DNA of 55,317 bases from Parcubacteria group bacterium (GCA_016217555.1 JACRHW010000007.1:1-55317); one strand, 5' to 3'. Shown: positions 39,475 to 48,795, counted from the stretch's first letter. Numbers and translations: made by a program. The notes: a model not told the origin generated them from the sequence alone.

Positions 39475-40233
39475 ATGAAATTATTTTATTCTTTGTCATT
39501 ACTGTTACTGTTTTTGGTAGGTGTACTTGTTTATCTTTATCCGCGTTCAAAAGCCCCGGAAACCGTTGTTCCTGTTTTTCCTACTGATCAGAAGGAGATA
39601 CACTACACTCTCATAACAGCGCCCAACGGAAAATATACGTATCCAATTGTTGCCGATTATTCCGATAGAGAGGCGATGGATAAAGTTAATCAAACCCTTA
39701 GTGGGATATTTAAGAATTTTGGTTGTGATGAATCTGACTCCGATATTGCTCAAGCACTCTCTGATGGAAAAGCTTCTTGGGATATCAAAGTATCTGTAGA
39801 TTACGCAAAAAATAACATTTTTAGCATAAGAGAAAGGGGTTCTTATTATTGTGGAGGCATGTATCCAACCAATACCGTTTCAGATGGTCTTATTTTCGAT
39901 ATGAAAAGTGGAGAGCAGGTACGTTTTCAGAATCTTTTTAAAAATTATGAAATGGACAAGGACAACATCATAAACACGGTCTATGGTGATATGATAATGA
40001 CGGCGAAAGACCTTACTATCAACGATACTGAAAGGGGTGCCTGCGCTGATAGTTATACAAGTGAGAGCCTAACAAGCATAGACCACTCCTACTCGTTTTC
40101 TCCCTCAGTTAAGACGATAACCATAAAACCAGATTTTCCTCCCGCAGCGGAGGGGTGTAGTAAGGAATTTGAGATTCCCATCCAAAAACTCTTACCTTTT
40201 ATCGATGCAAATTCAATAGTAAACAGGATTTAA
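39475..40233 (+). CDS. Exported DUF3298/RsiV-like protein
   Basis: Signal anchor; RGSYYCGGMYPTNTVSDGLIFDMKSGEQVRFQNLF. Confidence 0.55.
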   Translation: MKLFYSLSLLLLFLVGVLVYLYPRSKAPETVVPVFPTDQKEIHYTLITAPNGKYTYPIVADYSDREAMDKVNQTLSGIFKNFGCDESDSDIAQALSDGKASWDIKVSVDYAKNNIFSIRERGSYYCGGMYPTNTVSDGLIFDMKSGEQVRFQNLFKNYEMDKDNIINTVYGDMIMTAKDLTINDTERGACADSYTSESLTSIDHSYSFSPSVKTITIKPDFPPAAEGCSKEFEIPIQKLLPFIDANSIVNRI

Positions 40234-40239
40234 TATTTT

Positions 40240-40635
40240 ATGAAACAGCCCTCACAAAACGACTCTATTGAACCAGAAGATCAAAAAAAATGTACGCTGT
40301 GTATTGATATCGAGCAACACAAAAACACCAACAAATTGGAGGGAGAGTTACTATCAAAATACGTAGAACAACTAGAAAACTGGGGAGACTGTTATCATGA
40401 AAATGGTTTAGTTAATCTAAAGAGGTGTCCGTGGTGTGGAAATTGGTATAAAGAATTTCGTGTACGCGATGGAGAAATGTTTTGGATTCTTAGGTCTATT
40501 GAAAAGATTGATGAGCAAGAAACTATCAAAGTCATAAGGGAACTGCTGGAATCTTATAACAGTGGTTATGATCTAACCAACAATGAAGTCAACAATCTTA
40601 AGAAAACTTTAGAAATTTTAGAAAAAAACAGATAA
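40240..40635 (+). CDS. Hypothetical protein with CxxC pairs
   Basis: KKCTLCIDIEQ and RCPWCGNWYKE motifs. Confidence 0.6.
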   Translation: MKQPSQNDSIEPEDQKKCTLCIDIEQHKNTNKLEGELLSKYVEQLENWGDCYHENGLVNLKRCPWCGNWYKEFRVRDGEMFWILRSIEKIDEQETIKVIRELLESYNSGYDLTNNEVNNLKKTLEILEKNR

Positions 40636-40652
40636 AAACTATTTAATACTCC

Positions 40653-41147
40653 ATGAAACAGCCCTCACAAAACGACTCTGTGAAACCAGAAGATACACAT
40701 GCCAAAAGAAATAATTGTCCATTTTCTATTTCACCGATAGGAGATAATACAAAAGTTTCAACCATCATCAGTGTAGAGTTAGGGATAAAAGATACACCAA
40801 AGAACATTAATGTTGGTCTCGCTCTCATTATACCGATACCTTTTTCCACAGAAGCCGCTTGTTCCGAAGGTAGTATAAATATGTTTTGTACGTCAATTAC
40901 ATCATTGTTTTCCAGACCACCGCAGGAAATACTAAATCACGCCAAGTATCGTTTCGATAGCGATACAGTCATGATCGGGTTTCCCATATTTTTACAACTA
41001 GGTGACAAAAAAATGGATACCGATTTTTATGTCACACTTCCTGCTTTCTTTTCTTCACCATCTGCTGTTGATACAAACAAAGACGAATATGGTAGTTTTG
41101 CAATTTTAGCAATAAAAGCCCTCGTTGATAAATTAAATTTACATTGA
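40653..41147 (+). CDS. Hypothetical protein sharing only its N-terminus with 40240-40635
   Basis: MKQPSQNDSVKPED versus MKQPSQNDSIEPED; remainder unrelated. Confidence 0.6.
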   Translation: MKQPSQNDSVKPEDTHAKRNNCPFSISPIGDNTKVSTIISVELGIKDTPKNINVGLALIIPIPFSTEAACSEGSINMFCTSITSLFSRPPQEILNHAKYRFDSDTVMIGFPIFLQLGDKKMDTDFYVTLPAFFSSPSAVDTNKDEYGSFAILAIKALVDKLNLH

Positions 41148-41181
41148 TATTTCATCCATTATTAAGAATGCGAACACGCCC

Positions 41182-41673
41182 ATGAAATTAATGCTAAGCA
41201 TGCTCTCTGTACTCGTCATGGTTTGGATTGCCGTGTATTTTACAACCAAATACAATAAAAACCAAACAGCTACGATGTGGAGCAAGCATTTGACGACGAA
41301 AGTTGGTGAAACGATAGATCTCCATGAAGGACTAACTTTTAAGGTTGTTGAATTGACATATCTTAACGGTCCAGTGTTTAAAAATGGTGTGACCCAACCT
41401 GTTGGGGAGGTGTCGTATCCAGGAATGGTTTTTGAAATCAAAAATCAAGCTGGCGAAATATTGAATTACTATAACAATAGTTTGGGTTGGGTAAACCTAT
41501 ATTCAGACCCCAAGAATAAACCAATGAAAGAGATTTTGTTTAAAAAAATGAATTTAAAAGTTCGGATTGTACTTGATGAATATAATGCCATACTCTGGAA
41601 AAACGGTATAGCCAAAACAGTGAGCTTAGCCGTCAGTATAGGCAAATTTAATTATATGGAGATTGCACAATAA
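41182..41673 (+). CDS. Small exported protein
   Basis: N-terminal TM; TTKVGETIDLHEGLTFKVVELTYLNG. Confidence 0.6.
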   Translation: MKLMLSMLSVLVMVWIAVYFTTKYNKNQTATMWSKHLTTKVGETIDLHEGLTFKVVELTYLNGPVFKNGVTQPVGEVSYPGMVFEIKNQAGEILNYYNNSLGWVNLYSDPKNKPMKEILFKKMNLKVRIVLDEYNAILWKNGIAKTVSLAVSIGKFNYMEIAQ

Positions 41674-41725
41674 AAAATTGAAACAATGGTTTTCTTTAAT
41701 TAAATTTACATTGATATTTCACAAT

Positions 41726-42175
41726 ATGCTAAGACCACTTATCTTTCTTACTATTTTTTTAGTAATTGCAAGTAGTGTATATAATTTTGTGACAAATAGG
41801 AAGTATACAAAAAATGGATTGGTAACAGAAACCGATAGTGCCCCTCATTTGATTGCTCAACTTACCTACACAAGCTCGTCGGCAAATAATTCAAAAATTC
41901 TGCCAGCACAAACATTTGCGGTGAAGATTGGTGAGATAATTCATCTGAAAGATGTGGCAAGAAAGTACGATGCTGGTATAAATTATAGTTTTAAAGTGAT
42001 TGCGATAAACGATACTGAGGTAGTGCTTAAACAAGTTCCCGATGAGACTGGCACAATGAACCAAAATTATTCCGATAAAAACGAGGGCACATTACTTGTT
42101 TTAAAAAACACACCAGTAAGTGTGGGAATACCGAGGACTGGTGGTGGACCCCTTTGGAAACTTTGGATTAAGTAA
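41726..42175 (+). CDS. Small exported protein, family X copy 2
   Basis: LPAQTFAVKIGEIIHLKDVARKYDAGINYSFKVIAINDTEVVLKQVPDETGTMN aligns with 36240-36668. Confidence 0.65.
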   Translation: MLRPLIFLTIFLVIASSVYNFVTNRKYTKNGLVTETDSAPHLIAQLTYTSSSANNSKILPAQTFAVKIGEIIHLKDVARKYDAGINYSFKVIAINDTEVVLKQVPDETGTMNQNYSDKNEGTLLVLKNTPVSVGIPRTGGGPLWKLWIK

Positions 42176-42308
42176 GTAAAACCACGAATACTATTAACCC
42201 AAAAGCACAGGTTCTTATTAGCAGGTTCGATGAGTTAACAAAAAGCTTTCCGACAAGCAAAGAGGGGTGAGCCTACTGCCGAAAATGTATTGGTCAACTA
42301 AAATTTTT

Positions 42309-43208
42309 ATGAAAAATTCACAGAAAGGTTTCAGCACCATTTTTCTGATCATAATTACTATGGTGTTAGTAGTTGGTGGAGTTTATGTGTATCAAAAAAA
42401 TAAGGTTCTTTCGAGAACTATCTTAAATAACAATACACAAACGACTTCAACCATAGCAGTCTCATCACAGGAAACCAAAGAGTTCAATTGTGTCTTGACT
42501 CAGTTTACACACGCGCGATTATCAATAACAAAAGATGGATCCATAAAAATTACTAATAACACTGCTATACTGGTTGGGGATAGTTTATCGAATATATTTA
42601 AAAACAATGAAGATTTTGCACAAGAAAAGGAGCTCGTTTTACCAATAGATTTTCAGCGTGAATTTGGAGTGACATGTAAAGACAATAGTATTACTCTAGA
42701 AGAGAGGGTCCCCTTTAGAACAGATAGAGAAACAATGGTAATCGAATTCAAAGACAATACTCTCAGGGCGCGTGATTTTTATAGGTCGGTAGGTCATGCA
42801 TTTGGAACCGACCCTGATTTAGAAAATTTAAATACTAAAAATCTTATGTCAAACCAAAACATTTCTGCTAAACGAACCGGCCCAAAAGAAATTGCTCCTT
42901 TGGTGTATAAAGACAAAATATATACTGTACCACATTTTGGGATATTGCAGGAAGATAACTATGTAGGTGGTCATGTGCTTGCACATGATAATATAACTGG
43001 AAAAAAAATATGGGATACGGAAGTCTATCCTGTTAGACACCTAGAAAAGAATGGCTCACAAACTATAGAGAAAGACGTTATGGATGTGTTTATTACTCAA
43101 CTTTCGATAGTAGGCGATAAACTTATTATTGTAAATGAGAAAAATCAACATTTTGAGCTTGATCCTGAGACGGGAAAAAGCACCTTCTTACGCCCCTCCG
43201 GACAATAA
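42309..43208 (+). CDS. Exported hypothetical protein with prepilin-like N-terminus
   Basis: MKNSQKGFSTIFLIIITMVLVVGGVYVYQK. Confidence 0.6.
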   Translation: MKNSQKGFSTIFLIIITMVLVVGGVYVYQKNKVLSRTILNNNTQTTSTIAVSSQETKEFNCVLTQFTHARLSITKDGSIKITNNTAILVGDSLSNIFKNNEDFAQEKELVLPIDFQREFGVTCKDNSITLEERVPFRTDRETMVIEFKDNTLRARDFYRSVGHAFGTDPDLENLNTKNLMSNQNISAKRTGPKEIAPLVYKDKIYTVPHFGILQEDNYVGGHVLAHDNITGKKIWDTEVYPVRHLEKNGSQTIEKDVMDVFITQLSIVGDKLIIVNEKNQHFELDPETGKSTFLRPSGQ

Positions 43209-43250
43209 AAAGTCGAGGATTTACATCAATTATAAATTTAAAATAAAATC

Positions 43251-44015
43251 ATGATAAAAAAGATTGTAGTAGTTTTTATCGTTTTAGTAACAATAGGTTT
43301 TGGTATTGCTTGGTTTCTCACAGGGGATGCCACCAAATCGGCAGATGCCTTTCTTTCCTCGATAAAAAATGGGGATGTTGACAAGGCGTACCAATCTGCA
43401 TCCAAACAATTTAAAGAAAAAACAACAATCGACCAATTTAAATCTTTTGTAGAGGGCTCTTCAATACTTGTTCGCTTCGATAGTGTGTTCTGGAATTCAA
43501 GAAGCATGAACAATGGCGTTACCACACTAGAGGGTAATTTTAAAACAAAAGATGCTGAAGCAATTCCCATCATAGCAGAACTTATAAAAGAGGGGGGGCA
43601 ATGGAAAATCTTAAATGTCGACATAAAGGGTGGGATAGCACAGAAAAAAATAATACCTAGCAATTCCGATCTAACAAAATTAGTACACGCCACCATATCA
43701 TCTTTTGCTCAGGCAATAAACAATGATGACTTTTCTGAATTTTATGGTTCAATATCGAAGTTGTGGCAAAGCCAAATTACTGCGCAAGAGCTTAGAGATG
43801 CATTCAAATCTTTTATAGACAAGAAAATCGACATAACCATATCAAAAGATGCTACGCCCGTATTTAACGAAAAACCAGCTATTGGAGACGATGAGTTGCT
43901 CACATTAAGCGGTTATTATATATATCCAGACTCCTCTCGGCTTAATTTTCAGCTAGGGTATAGTTATGAATATCCAGATTGGAAACTATCTCATATCAAG
44001 GTTTCTAAAAAATAA
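43251..44015 (+). CDS. Exported protein with two NTF2-like (DUF4878-like) repeats
   Basis: SADAFLSSIKNGDVDKAYQSASKQFKEKTTIDQFKSFV... and ISSFAQAINNDDFSEFYGSISKLWQSQITAQELRDAFKSFI. Confidence 0.6.
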   Translation: MIKKIVVVFIVLVTIGFGIAWFLTGDATKSADAFLSSIKNGDVDKAYQSASKQFKEKTTIDQFKSFVEGSSILVRFDSVFWNSRSMNNGVTTLEGNFKTKDAEAIPIIAELIKEGGQWKILNVDIKGGIAQKKIIPSNSDLTKLVHATISSFAQAINNDDFSEFYGSISKLWQSQITAQELRDAFKSFIDKKIDITISKDATPVFNEKPAIGDDELLTLSGYYIYPDSSRLNFQLGYSYEYPDWKLSHIKVSKK

Positions 44016-44031
44016 ATCTAGTCGGAATACT

Positions 44032-44056
44032 AAAAGCCCCATATTGTGGGGCTTTT
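44032..44056 (+). terminator. Rho-independent terminator
   Basis: aaaagccccatattgtggggctttt. Confidence 0.8.
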
Positions 44057-44185
44057 ACTGTTTCAAACCTGCTTATATTCTAAAATTCTTAGCTTCTTCT
44101 ATTGTCTCATGCTTGCTTGCACAATACGTGGCTTACTGTTTTAATGAAAACAGTTCATTGCAAAACAATAAGGAGGTCGACGTCG

Positions 44186-45415
44186 ATGTCAAGAAAAGAA
44201 CAACAGGATATGAATACATGTAGACAAGAGGTATTTCCTACAACACGCAAGGTACTCGAGCAAAGAGGATTTCATGATTGGCGCAACAATGAATTTCACA
44301 GCCTCGTACCCCCCGAACAAGGCCTTGCTGGCCCCGTATATACTTCTATAGCCTACGCATTTAACACGGCACAAGAGGCAGCTGAAATCTTCTCTGGAGA
44401 ACGCTCAGGATACGCCTATCCACGCATTTCACGTGGCTCACCTACGGTAAATGTCCTTGCACAGAAGCTAGTAGAGCTCGAGCTTGGAGATGGACAACTG
44501 ACGTCTGAATACGATGCCATCCTCACTGCATCAGGCATGAGCGCCATCACCCTTGTTGCGCTTGCCTTTGCCGACAGAGGAAGAAGTATCGTAAGCTCAC
44601 CCTACCTCTACGGTGGCACCTATCATCTTTTTGAAGAGTTTCTCCCTCGTTTGGGCATTGAATGTATCATGATCGACGACCCATGCAATCTTGATTCCTG
44701 GCGTAAGGGAATTGCACAAGCTAAACATCCCGCGCTTCTTTATGCAGAAGATGATGCAAACCCGATGCTTATAAAACTAGACAACGAAGCCATTGGAGAA
44801 CTCGCCCACGCACATGGACTTCTCTATGTGTGTGATCGCACCATAGGAACCCCACTCCTTGAAAAACCGCTCCTTGCAGGCACCGACATGGTAGTACACT
44901 CCCTCTCAAAAAATATCAGTGGGCACTCATGGGCACTTGGCGGTGCTATTATTGGGCGCAAAACTCTCATCGCGCAAATCCGTGAAAGTTATTTCCCTGT
45001 AATGGGACCGGTAATGGATGCACGAGTGGCTGACTGTATTTTGAAAGGACTTGAATCCTTCCCAAAACGCATGCGGCAGAAAATCGGTAACGCAAAACGT
45101 ATTGCATCTACCGTACGACGCCACCCAAAAGTAAAACGCGTATATGGCCCAGGAGGAGATCTCTTTGCCTTTGAAATTGAGGGGACACTAGAAGACGCGA
45201 AACGCGTGATAGAATCCCTGAAATTAGTTGTATTTGCCCCACACCTGGGCGACATTCAAACCCTCGCCATTCATCCCGCCTCAACAACACACGCAAAAAT
45301 CCCAAAAGAGGAACGGGAGAAACTCGGTATCACCGATACACTGATCCGTATATCAGTAGGCCTCGAAAGTGTGTATGATGTCTGCTACGACATATATGCA
45401 GCACTTGGTAACTAA
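44186..45415 (+). CDS. Cys/Met metabolism PLP-dependent enzyme (trans-sulfuration family)
   Basis: YAYPRISRGSPTVNVLAQKLVELE, GMSAITLVALAF, DMVVHSLSKNISGHSWALGGAI; AAGGAGGT ribosome-binding site. Confidence 0.9.
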   Translation: MSRKEQQDMNTCRQEVFPTTRKVLEQRGFHDWRNNEFHSLVPPEQGLAGPVYTSIAYAFNTAQEAAEIFSGERSGYAYPRISRGSPTVNVLAQKLVELELGDGQLTSEYDAILTASGMSAITLVALAFADRGRSIVSSPYLYGGTYHLFEEFLPRLGIECIMIDDPCNLDSWRKGIAQAKHPALLYAEDDANPMLIKLDNEAIGELAHAHGLLYVCDRTIGTPLLEKPLLAGTDMVVHSLSKNISGHSWALGGAIIGRKTLIAQIRESYFPVMGPVMDARVADCILKGLESFPKRMRQKIGNAKRIASTVRRHPKVKRVYGPGGDLFAFEIEGTLEDAKRVIESLKLVVFAPHLGDIQTLAIHPASTTHAKIPKEEREKLGITDTLIRISVGLESVYDVCYDIYAALGN

Positions 45416-45445
45416 AGCCAAACAAAACGAGCACCATGCTCGTTT

Positions 45446-45970
45446 TTATATTTTATGTACCCTTCTTTGTTTTGGTTCAACCAGCTGAAGAGCTTTTATA
45501 CACGTCTCTTCCAAATTTGAACAGATGGGCACGGAGGGAGCAATGGCGGAAATCGTTTTTTTGATATAACGCGCATTGCCAAATCCATCTTCTATCCCCA
45601 CAACCACCTTAATACCCTCGAGATAATTACGTGCAACTGACCATCCTAATTCAAAACGGGTAGTTTGTGCATACGCTCTTCCCGGAGTATGACTTACTGG
45701 TTTTGCGAGCCAGAAAAGAATTACTCCATATTTTGCAGCATAATTCAAATGATGGTGTTCCCACTCTACCTGGGAATCATAAAGATTTTCTGGAAAATCT
45801 CCCTTCATCACTATGGGACGACGAGGGGAGGCGATATGAAAAGATTCGCGCTCTTGTATCAGTTGAATCGCCTGATGTTGCCAATCAGGAGCATCTTGTA
45901 TAGGCCCCGCAAGAAAAATAAGCGGTCCTTTTATATCTTTATAAGTTGGAGGCAAAAGTATCTCTGCCAT
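45446..45970 (-). CDS. Nucleoside 2-deoxyribosyltransferase-like protein
   Basis: GPLIFLAGPIQDAPDWQHQAIQLI, GVILFWLAKP, RFELGWSVA. Confidence 0.75.
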   Translation of the reverse strand: MAEILLPPTYKDIKGPLIFLAGPIQDAPDWQHQAIQLIQERESFHIASPRRPIVMKGDFPENLYDSQVEWEHHHLNYAAKYGVILFWLAKPVSHTPGRAYAQTTRFELGWSVARNYLEGIKVVVGIEDGFGNARYIKKTISAIAPSVPICSNLEETCIKALQLVEPKQRRVHKI

Positions 45971-46007
45971 ACATCTTTAGTATACTACACTATGATATGA
46001 TAAAGAT

Positions 46008-46679
46008 ATGAGGAAAATTATTATTTTTTCACTTGTGGTAGGAGCACTCTACTATTTCATGGGGCATGCAAGCGTTTTTTCGTTTGTACGTCGTAACTCT
46101 ACCTTCTCCTCGATAGGATCTCTTGCGGCAAACACTCTTCAGGGAACGCGCGATTTTGTCTATGAACGAGTGGCAAGTATTGTAGCCCCCTCTGTCGAAA
46201 AGGCAAAAGACGTCGCCAGTAAGGAGACGTATCGCGCGATAGATACCGTTGCTAAAAAAAGTGTTGCGGCACTTGGAACTATGCTTGGAATTACAAAATC
46301 TGGTGAGGAGGGTGGCGCCATCTCCACACCACAAGACCCAATAATTTTTCTAGATAAGACTCTCCTCTCTCCGAGTACAAAAGCAGACATTATAAGCGGT
46401 ACAGCGACAACGCTCGAGGCAGCAGTCACACTATGTTCCGTCTATAATAGGGGAGAGGAAATACGCTCTACGCTACGCATCTTCAAAGGCGGAAATGATA
46501 GCTATAACTCCTATATGGATTGGGGGGATGGTAATAGAAGCGACCTTGGTGCACTCCCCGAGGGTCATGACGCATCACTTTCCCACGCCTATACCAAAGC
46601 GGGGGAGTTTACGATTACCCTCCACGTTTCAGATAGCAAAGAAGAATACACTCACAAACGCTCCATCTGTATACGTTAG
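46008..46679 (+). CDS. Membrane-anchored protein with C-terminal PKD-like domain
   Basis: YNSYMDWGDGNRSDLG...LSHAYTKAGEFTITLHVSD. Confidence 0.7.
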   Translation: MRKIIIFSLVVGALYYFMGHASVFSFVRRNSTFSSIGSLAANTLQGTRDFVYERVASIVAPSVEKAKDVASKETYRAIDTVAKKSVAALGTMLGITKSGEEGGAISTPQDPIIFLDKTLLSPSTKADIISGTATTLEAAVTLCSVYNRGEEIRSTLRIFKGGNDSYNSYMDWGDGNRSDLGALPEGHDASLSHAYTKAGEFTITLHVSDSKEEYTHKRSICIR

Positions 46680-46680
46680 G

Positions 46681-46844
46681 TATTTTGAACCGTAGTATAT
46701 ATTCCTCACACGTTCGCCACTCCAGCGGTGGCTCGCTCTTCCGCAGATACTCCGTTGTCAATCCAGCTCGTTTTGACTCGGAATTGACAACACCCAGCTC
46801 CGTATCTGCGGAATGGTTCGGAATATATACTACAGTTCAAAATC
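46681..46844 (-). repeat. Copy B of the ~120-160 bp structured palindromic element
   Basis: Reverse complement aligns with 31493-31622; outer arms attttgaaccgtagtatatattcc/ggaatatatactacagttcaaaat. Confidence 0.8.
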
Positions 46845-46906
46845 TTAAAAAATCAAGAAAAAATAAAAACCGCCGTTCAGCATGATGCTTACTAGACGGT
46901 CAGGTC

Positions 46907-47002
46907 TCAAATGACCTGAATTTTTTCGGGGGAAGTCCTGTTGAAATCGGCAAGCACCCGCTTCACCGACTCCTCATCAAACTTCCGGACAGAAACCTCC
47001 AC
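46907..47002 (-). CDS. Possible 31-aa small ORF (GTG start)
   Basis: VEVSVRKFDEESVKRVLADFNRTSPEKIQVI; GAGG upstream lies in the conserved 68-bp element. Confidence 0.3.
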   Translation of the reverse strand: MEVSVRKFDEESVKRVLADFNRTSPEKIQVI

Positions 47003-47010
47003 GAGGTCAT

Positions 47011-47078
47011 CCTCAAGGGGGAGTCAAGTTGTATCGCTATAATAGGGGGAATATAACGGTCTCCCTCTTGGAGATGAG
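47011..47078. other. Copy B of the 68-bp conserved structured element
   Basis: cctcaagggggagtcaagttgtatcgctataataggggga...ctccctcttggagatgag; same length as copy A with about 9 substitutions. Confidence 0.65.
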
Positions 47079-47110
47079 CTTTGGTCTAAGGTGGGGCTAA
47101 AAAACAACAA

Positions 47111-47632
47111 CTACTCTACGGTAATACTCCCAAAATTCTTTGGACTGAGATGATCGTGGTATTTCCATGTACCAACCTCGTTAAAGGTGAATGACCACGA
47201 CTCACCAGGTGCAAATCCTTTACAGGCATCAAAGATAGTACTTGCACTCTCGGTGCCACACTTCTTGATATCAGACCCCGGATAATCACGGTGTGTTGGG
47301 TGCTTACTTGAAGCAACCCACATCTTACGCGTACTCTTGTTTTCGAACGTTACTGTCTCTCCTTTTTTAATAGTGAGCGAACTCGAAGAAAATCCTGCAT
47401 TTGTATAAGTAACAATGTGTGGCAGTACCACTTCTGTTGCTACAGTGGACGAGGCATCTGTAGACGACACCGTACTTGTTGTCACATCTGAAACAACCTC
47501 CGGAGCTTGGATAGCCTGTTCTATGACAGCGGTATCCTTTGGTCCTATGACCTGCCTATTATGAGAATAGTTGTAAATACCACCTCCTATAAAAATAAGA
47601 GCAAGAAGAGCAATAAATGTTGATTTATCCAT
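47111..47632 (-). CDS. Membrane-anchored cupredoxin-like protein
   Basis: SSLTIKKGETVTFENKSTRKMWVASSKHPTH, FNEVGTWKYHDHLSPKNFGSITV. Confidence 0.85.
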   Translation of the reverse strand: MDKSTFIALLALIFIGGGIYNYSHNRQVIGPKDTAVIEQAIQAPEVVSDVTTSTVSSTDASSTVATEVVLPHIVTYTNAGFSSSSLTIKKGETVTFENKSTRKMWVASSKHPTHRDYPGSDIKKCGTESASTIFDACKGFAPGESWSFTFNEVGTWKYHDHLSPKNFGSITVE

Positions 47633-47753
47633 AAAAAAAATAATCCTTTAGTTAATAATAGTATCCGACGACATTGTTATTGTACACGAGAGAAATTAAT
47701 CAAAAAAGATTGACCCAATATACTCTTTTGTGGCACAAGGAAACGGGATTGAT

Positions 47754-47851
47754 CCCGTTAGAGGTCGCGAGGGCTCGTCCCATTAGAAATCGCGAAAGCT
47801 TGTAGCGCTTTCATTTCTAATGGAACCCGCAGCGCCCCCACCTCTAACGGG
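47754..47851. repeat. Nested CCCGTTAGAGG-family elements
   Basis: Outer CCCGTTAGAGGT...ACCTCTAACGGG contains a complete inner CCATTAGAAAT...ATTTCTAATGG (47780-47823). Confidence 0.85.
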
Positions 47852-47911
47852 ATTGACATTTTTCTGCATTTATGCTACCTTTGTACCATCAAACGAAGGA
47901 GGTACCTGAGA

Positions 47912-48280
47912 ATGGTACAACTTATCAGCATGGGCAGAGGGACTGCCCAAGTCGTCGTTACGGAGGGTGGGGGATCGAAAACCTTTCACCTTCAAAAAAA
48001 GCGCGGAGGAAAGGAGGATGATATCTTCAAGACCATGGACACCGTGGTCAGGGAGAAAAACGAGGCGGGGGAGGTCGTTGAGAAGATCGTGCCCGGGCAT
48101 GAGTTCGATCTGACGGGTCTCTTCACTACCCGGCAGACCCCGCCAGGAAATGCCACGAGACCGCTGCGCCTGAAGGGGAAGCGTGGCGGTGGAGCTCCGC
48201 CAAAGAAATCCCGGGCGGAAAAAAAGGCGGAGAAGGATGCCGCCAATAAAAAGCCCGGAAAGGGTAACAAGGAGCGCTAG
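47912..48280 (+). CDS. Basic hypothetical protein with Lys/Arg-rich tail
   Basis: AAGGAGGT ribosome-binding site; 122 aa; locally GC-rich. Confidence 0.65.
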   Translation: MVQLISMGRGTAQVVVTEGGGSKTFHLQKKRGGKEDDIFKTMDTVVREKNEAGEVVEKIVPGHEFDLTGLFTTRQTPPGNATRPLRLKGKRGGGAPPKKSRAEKKAEKDAANKKPGKGNKER

Positions 48281-48351
48281 GGGCTAACGGCTGCTAGTGC
48301 AAAGAGTCTCACCGCGTGTGAAGCTTTTTTATTTCTGTGGATTTAAGATAT

Positions 48352-48786
48352 CTACTGCAAAATAATATCAATCTCGTGCAAAACACCACCAACATCCTGC
48401 ATCATACTACGTAATCTAAGTGGTCGTTCTAATTCATGTCTATCATTATAAAGACCCTTTTTTTGTATGCCTCTATCTATCTCACCGATATAACCTTGAT
48501 TTAATCTTTCAAAATTCTCTATTTTATTTCTGAAATCATTTCTAATATATTCATTACTCTCAATGCCTCGTTCTTCATACATACGTTTCAATCGCACAAA
48601 AACGTCAAAAACTGGTTCAAGAAATACCCGTATTTGCTCTACCGTTACATTTTTTTGCCCCAACGTATGTTCCAGATTATTAAAAGATGAGGTGTCGAGC
48701 CCATAATGGCCGACTACTTCTCCTAGATCCTTAATAGCTTTGATATATTCCTTATCTCGTAATAATTCTATCGCTTTTGTGTCCAA
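48352..48786 (-). CDS. Hypothetical protein
   Basis: 144-aa ORF just downstream of the next gene on the same strand. Confidence 0.6.
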   Translation of the reverse strand: MDTKAIELLRDKEYIKAIKDLGEVVGHYGLDTSSFNNLEHTLGQKNVTVEQIRVFLEPVFDVFVRLKRMYEERGIESNEYIRNDFRNKIENFERLNQGYIGEIDRGIQKKGLYNDRHELERPLRLRSMMQDVGGVLHEIDIILQ

Positions 48787-48795
48787 GTCCTCACC

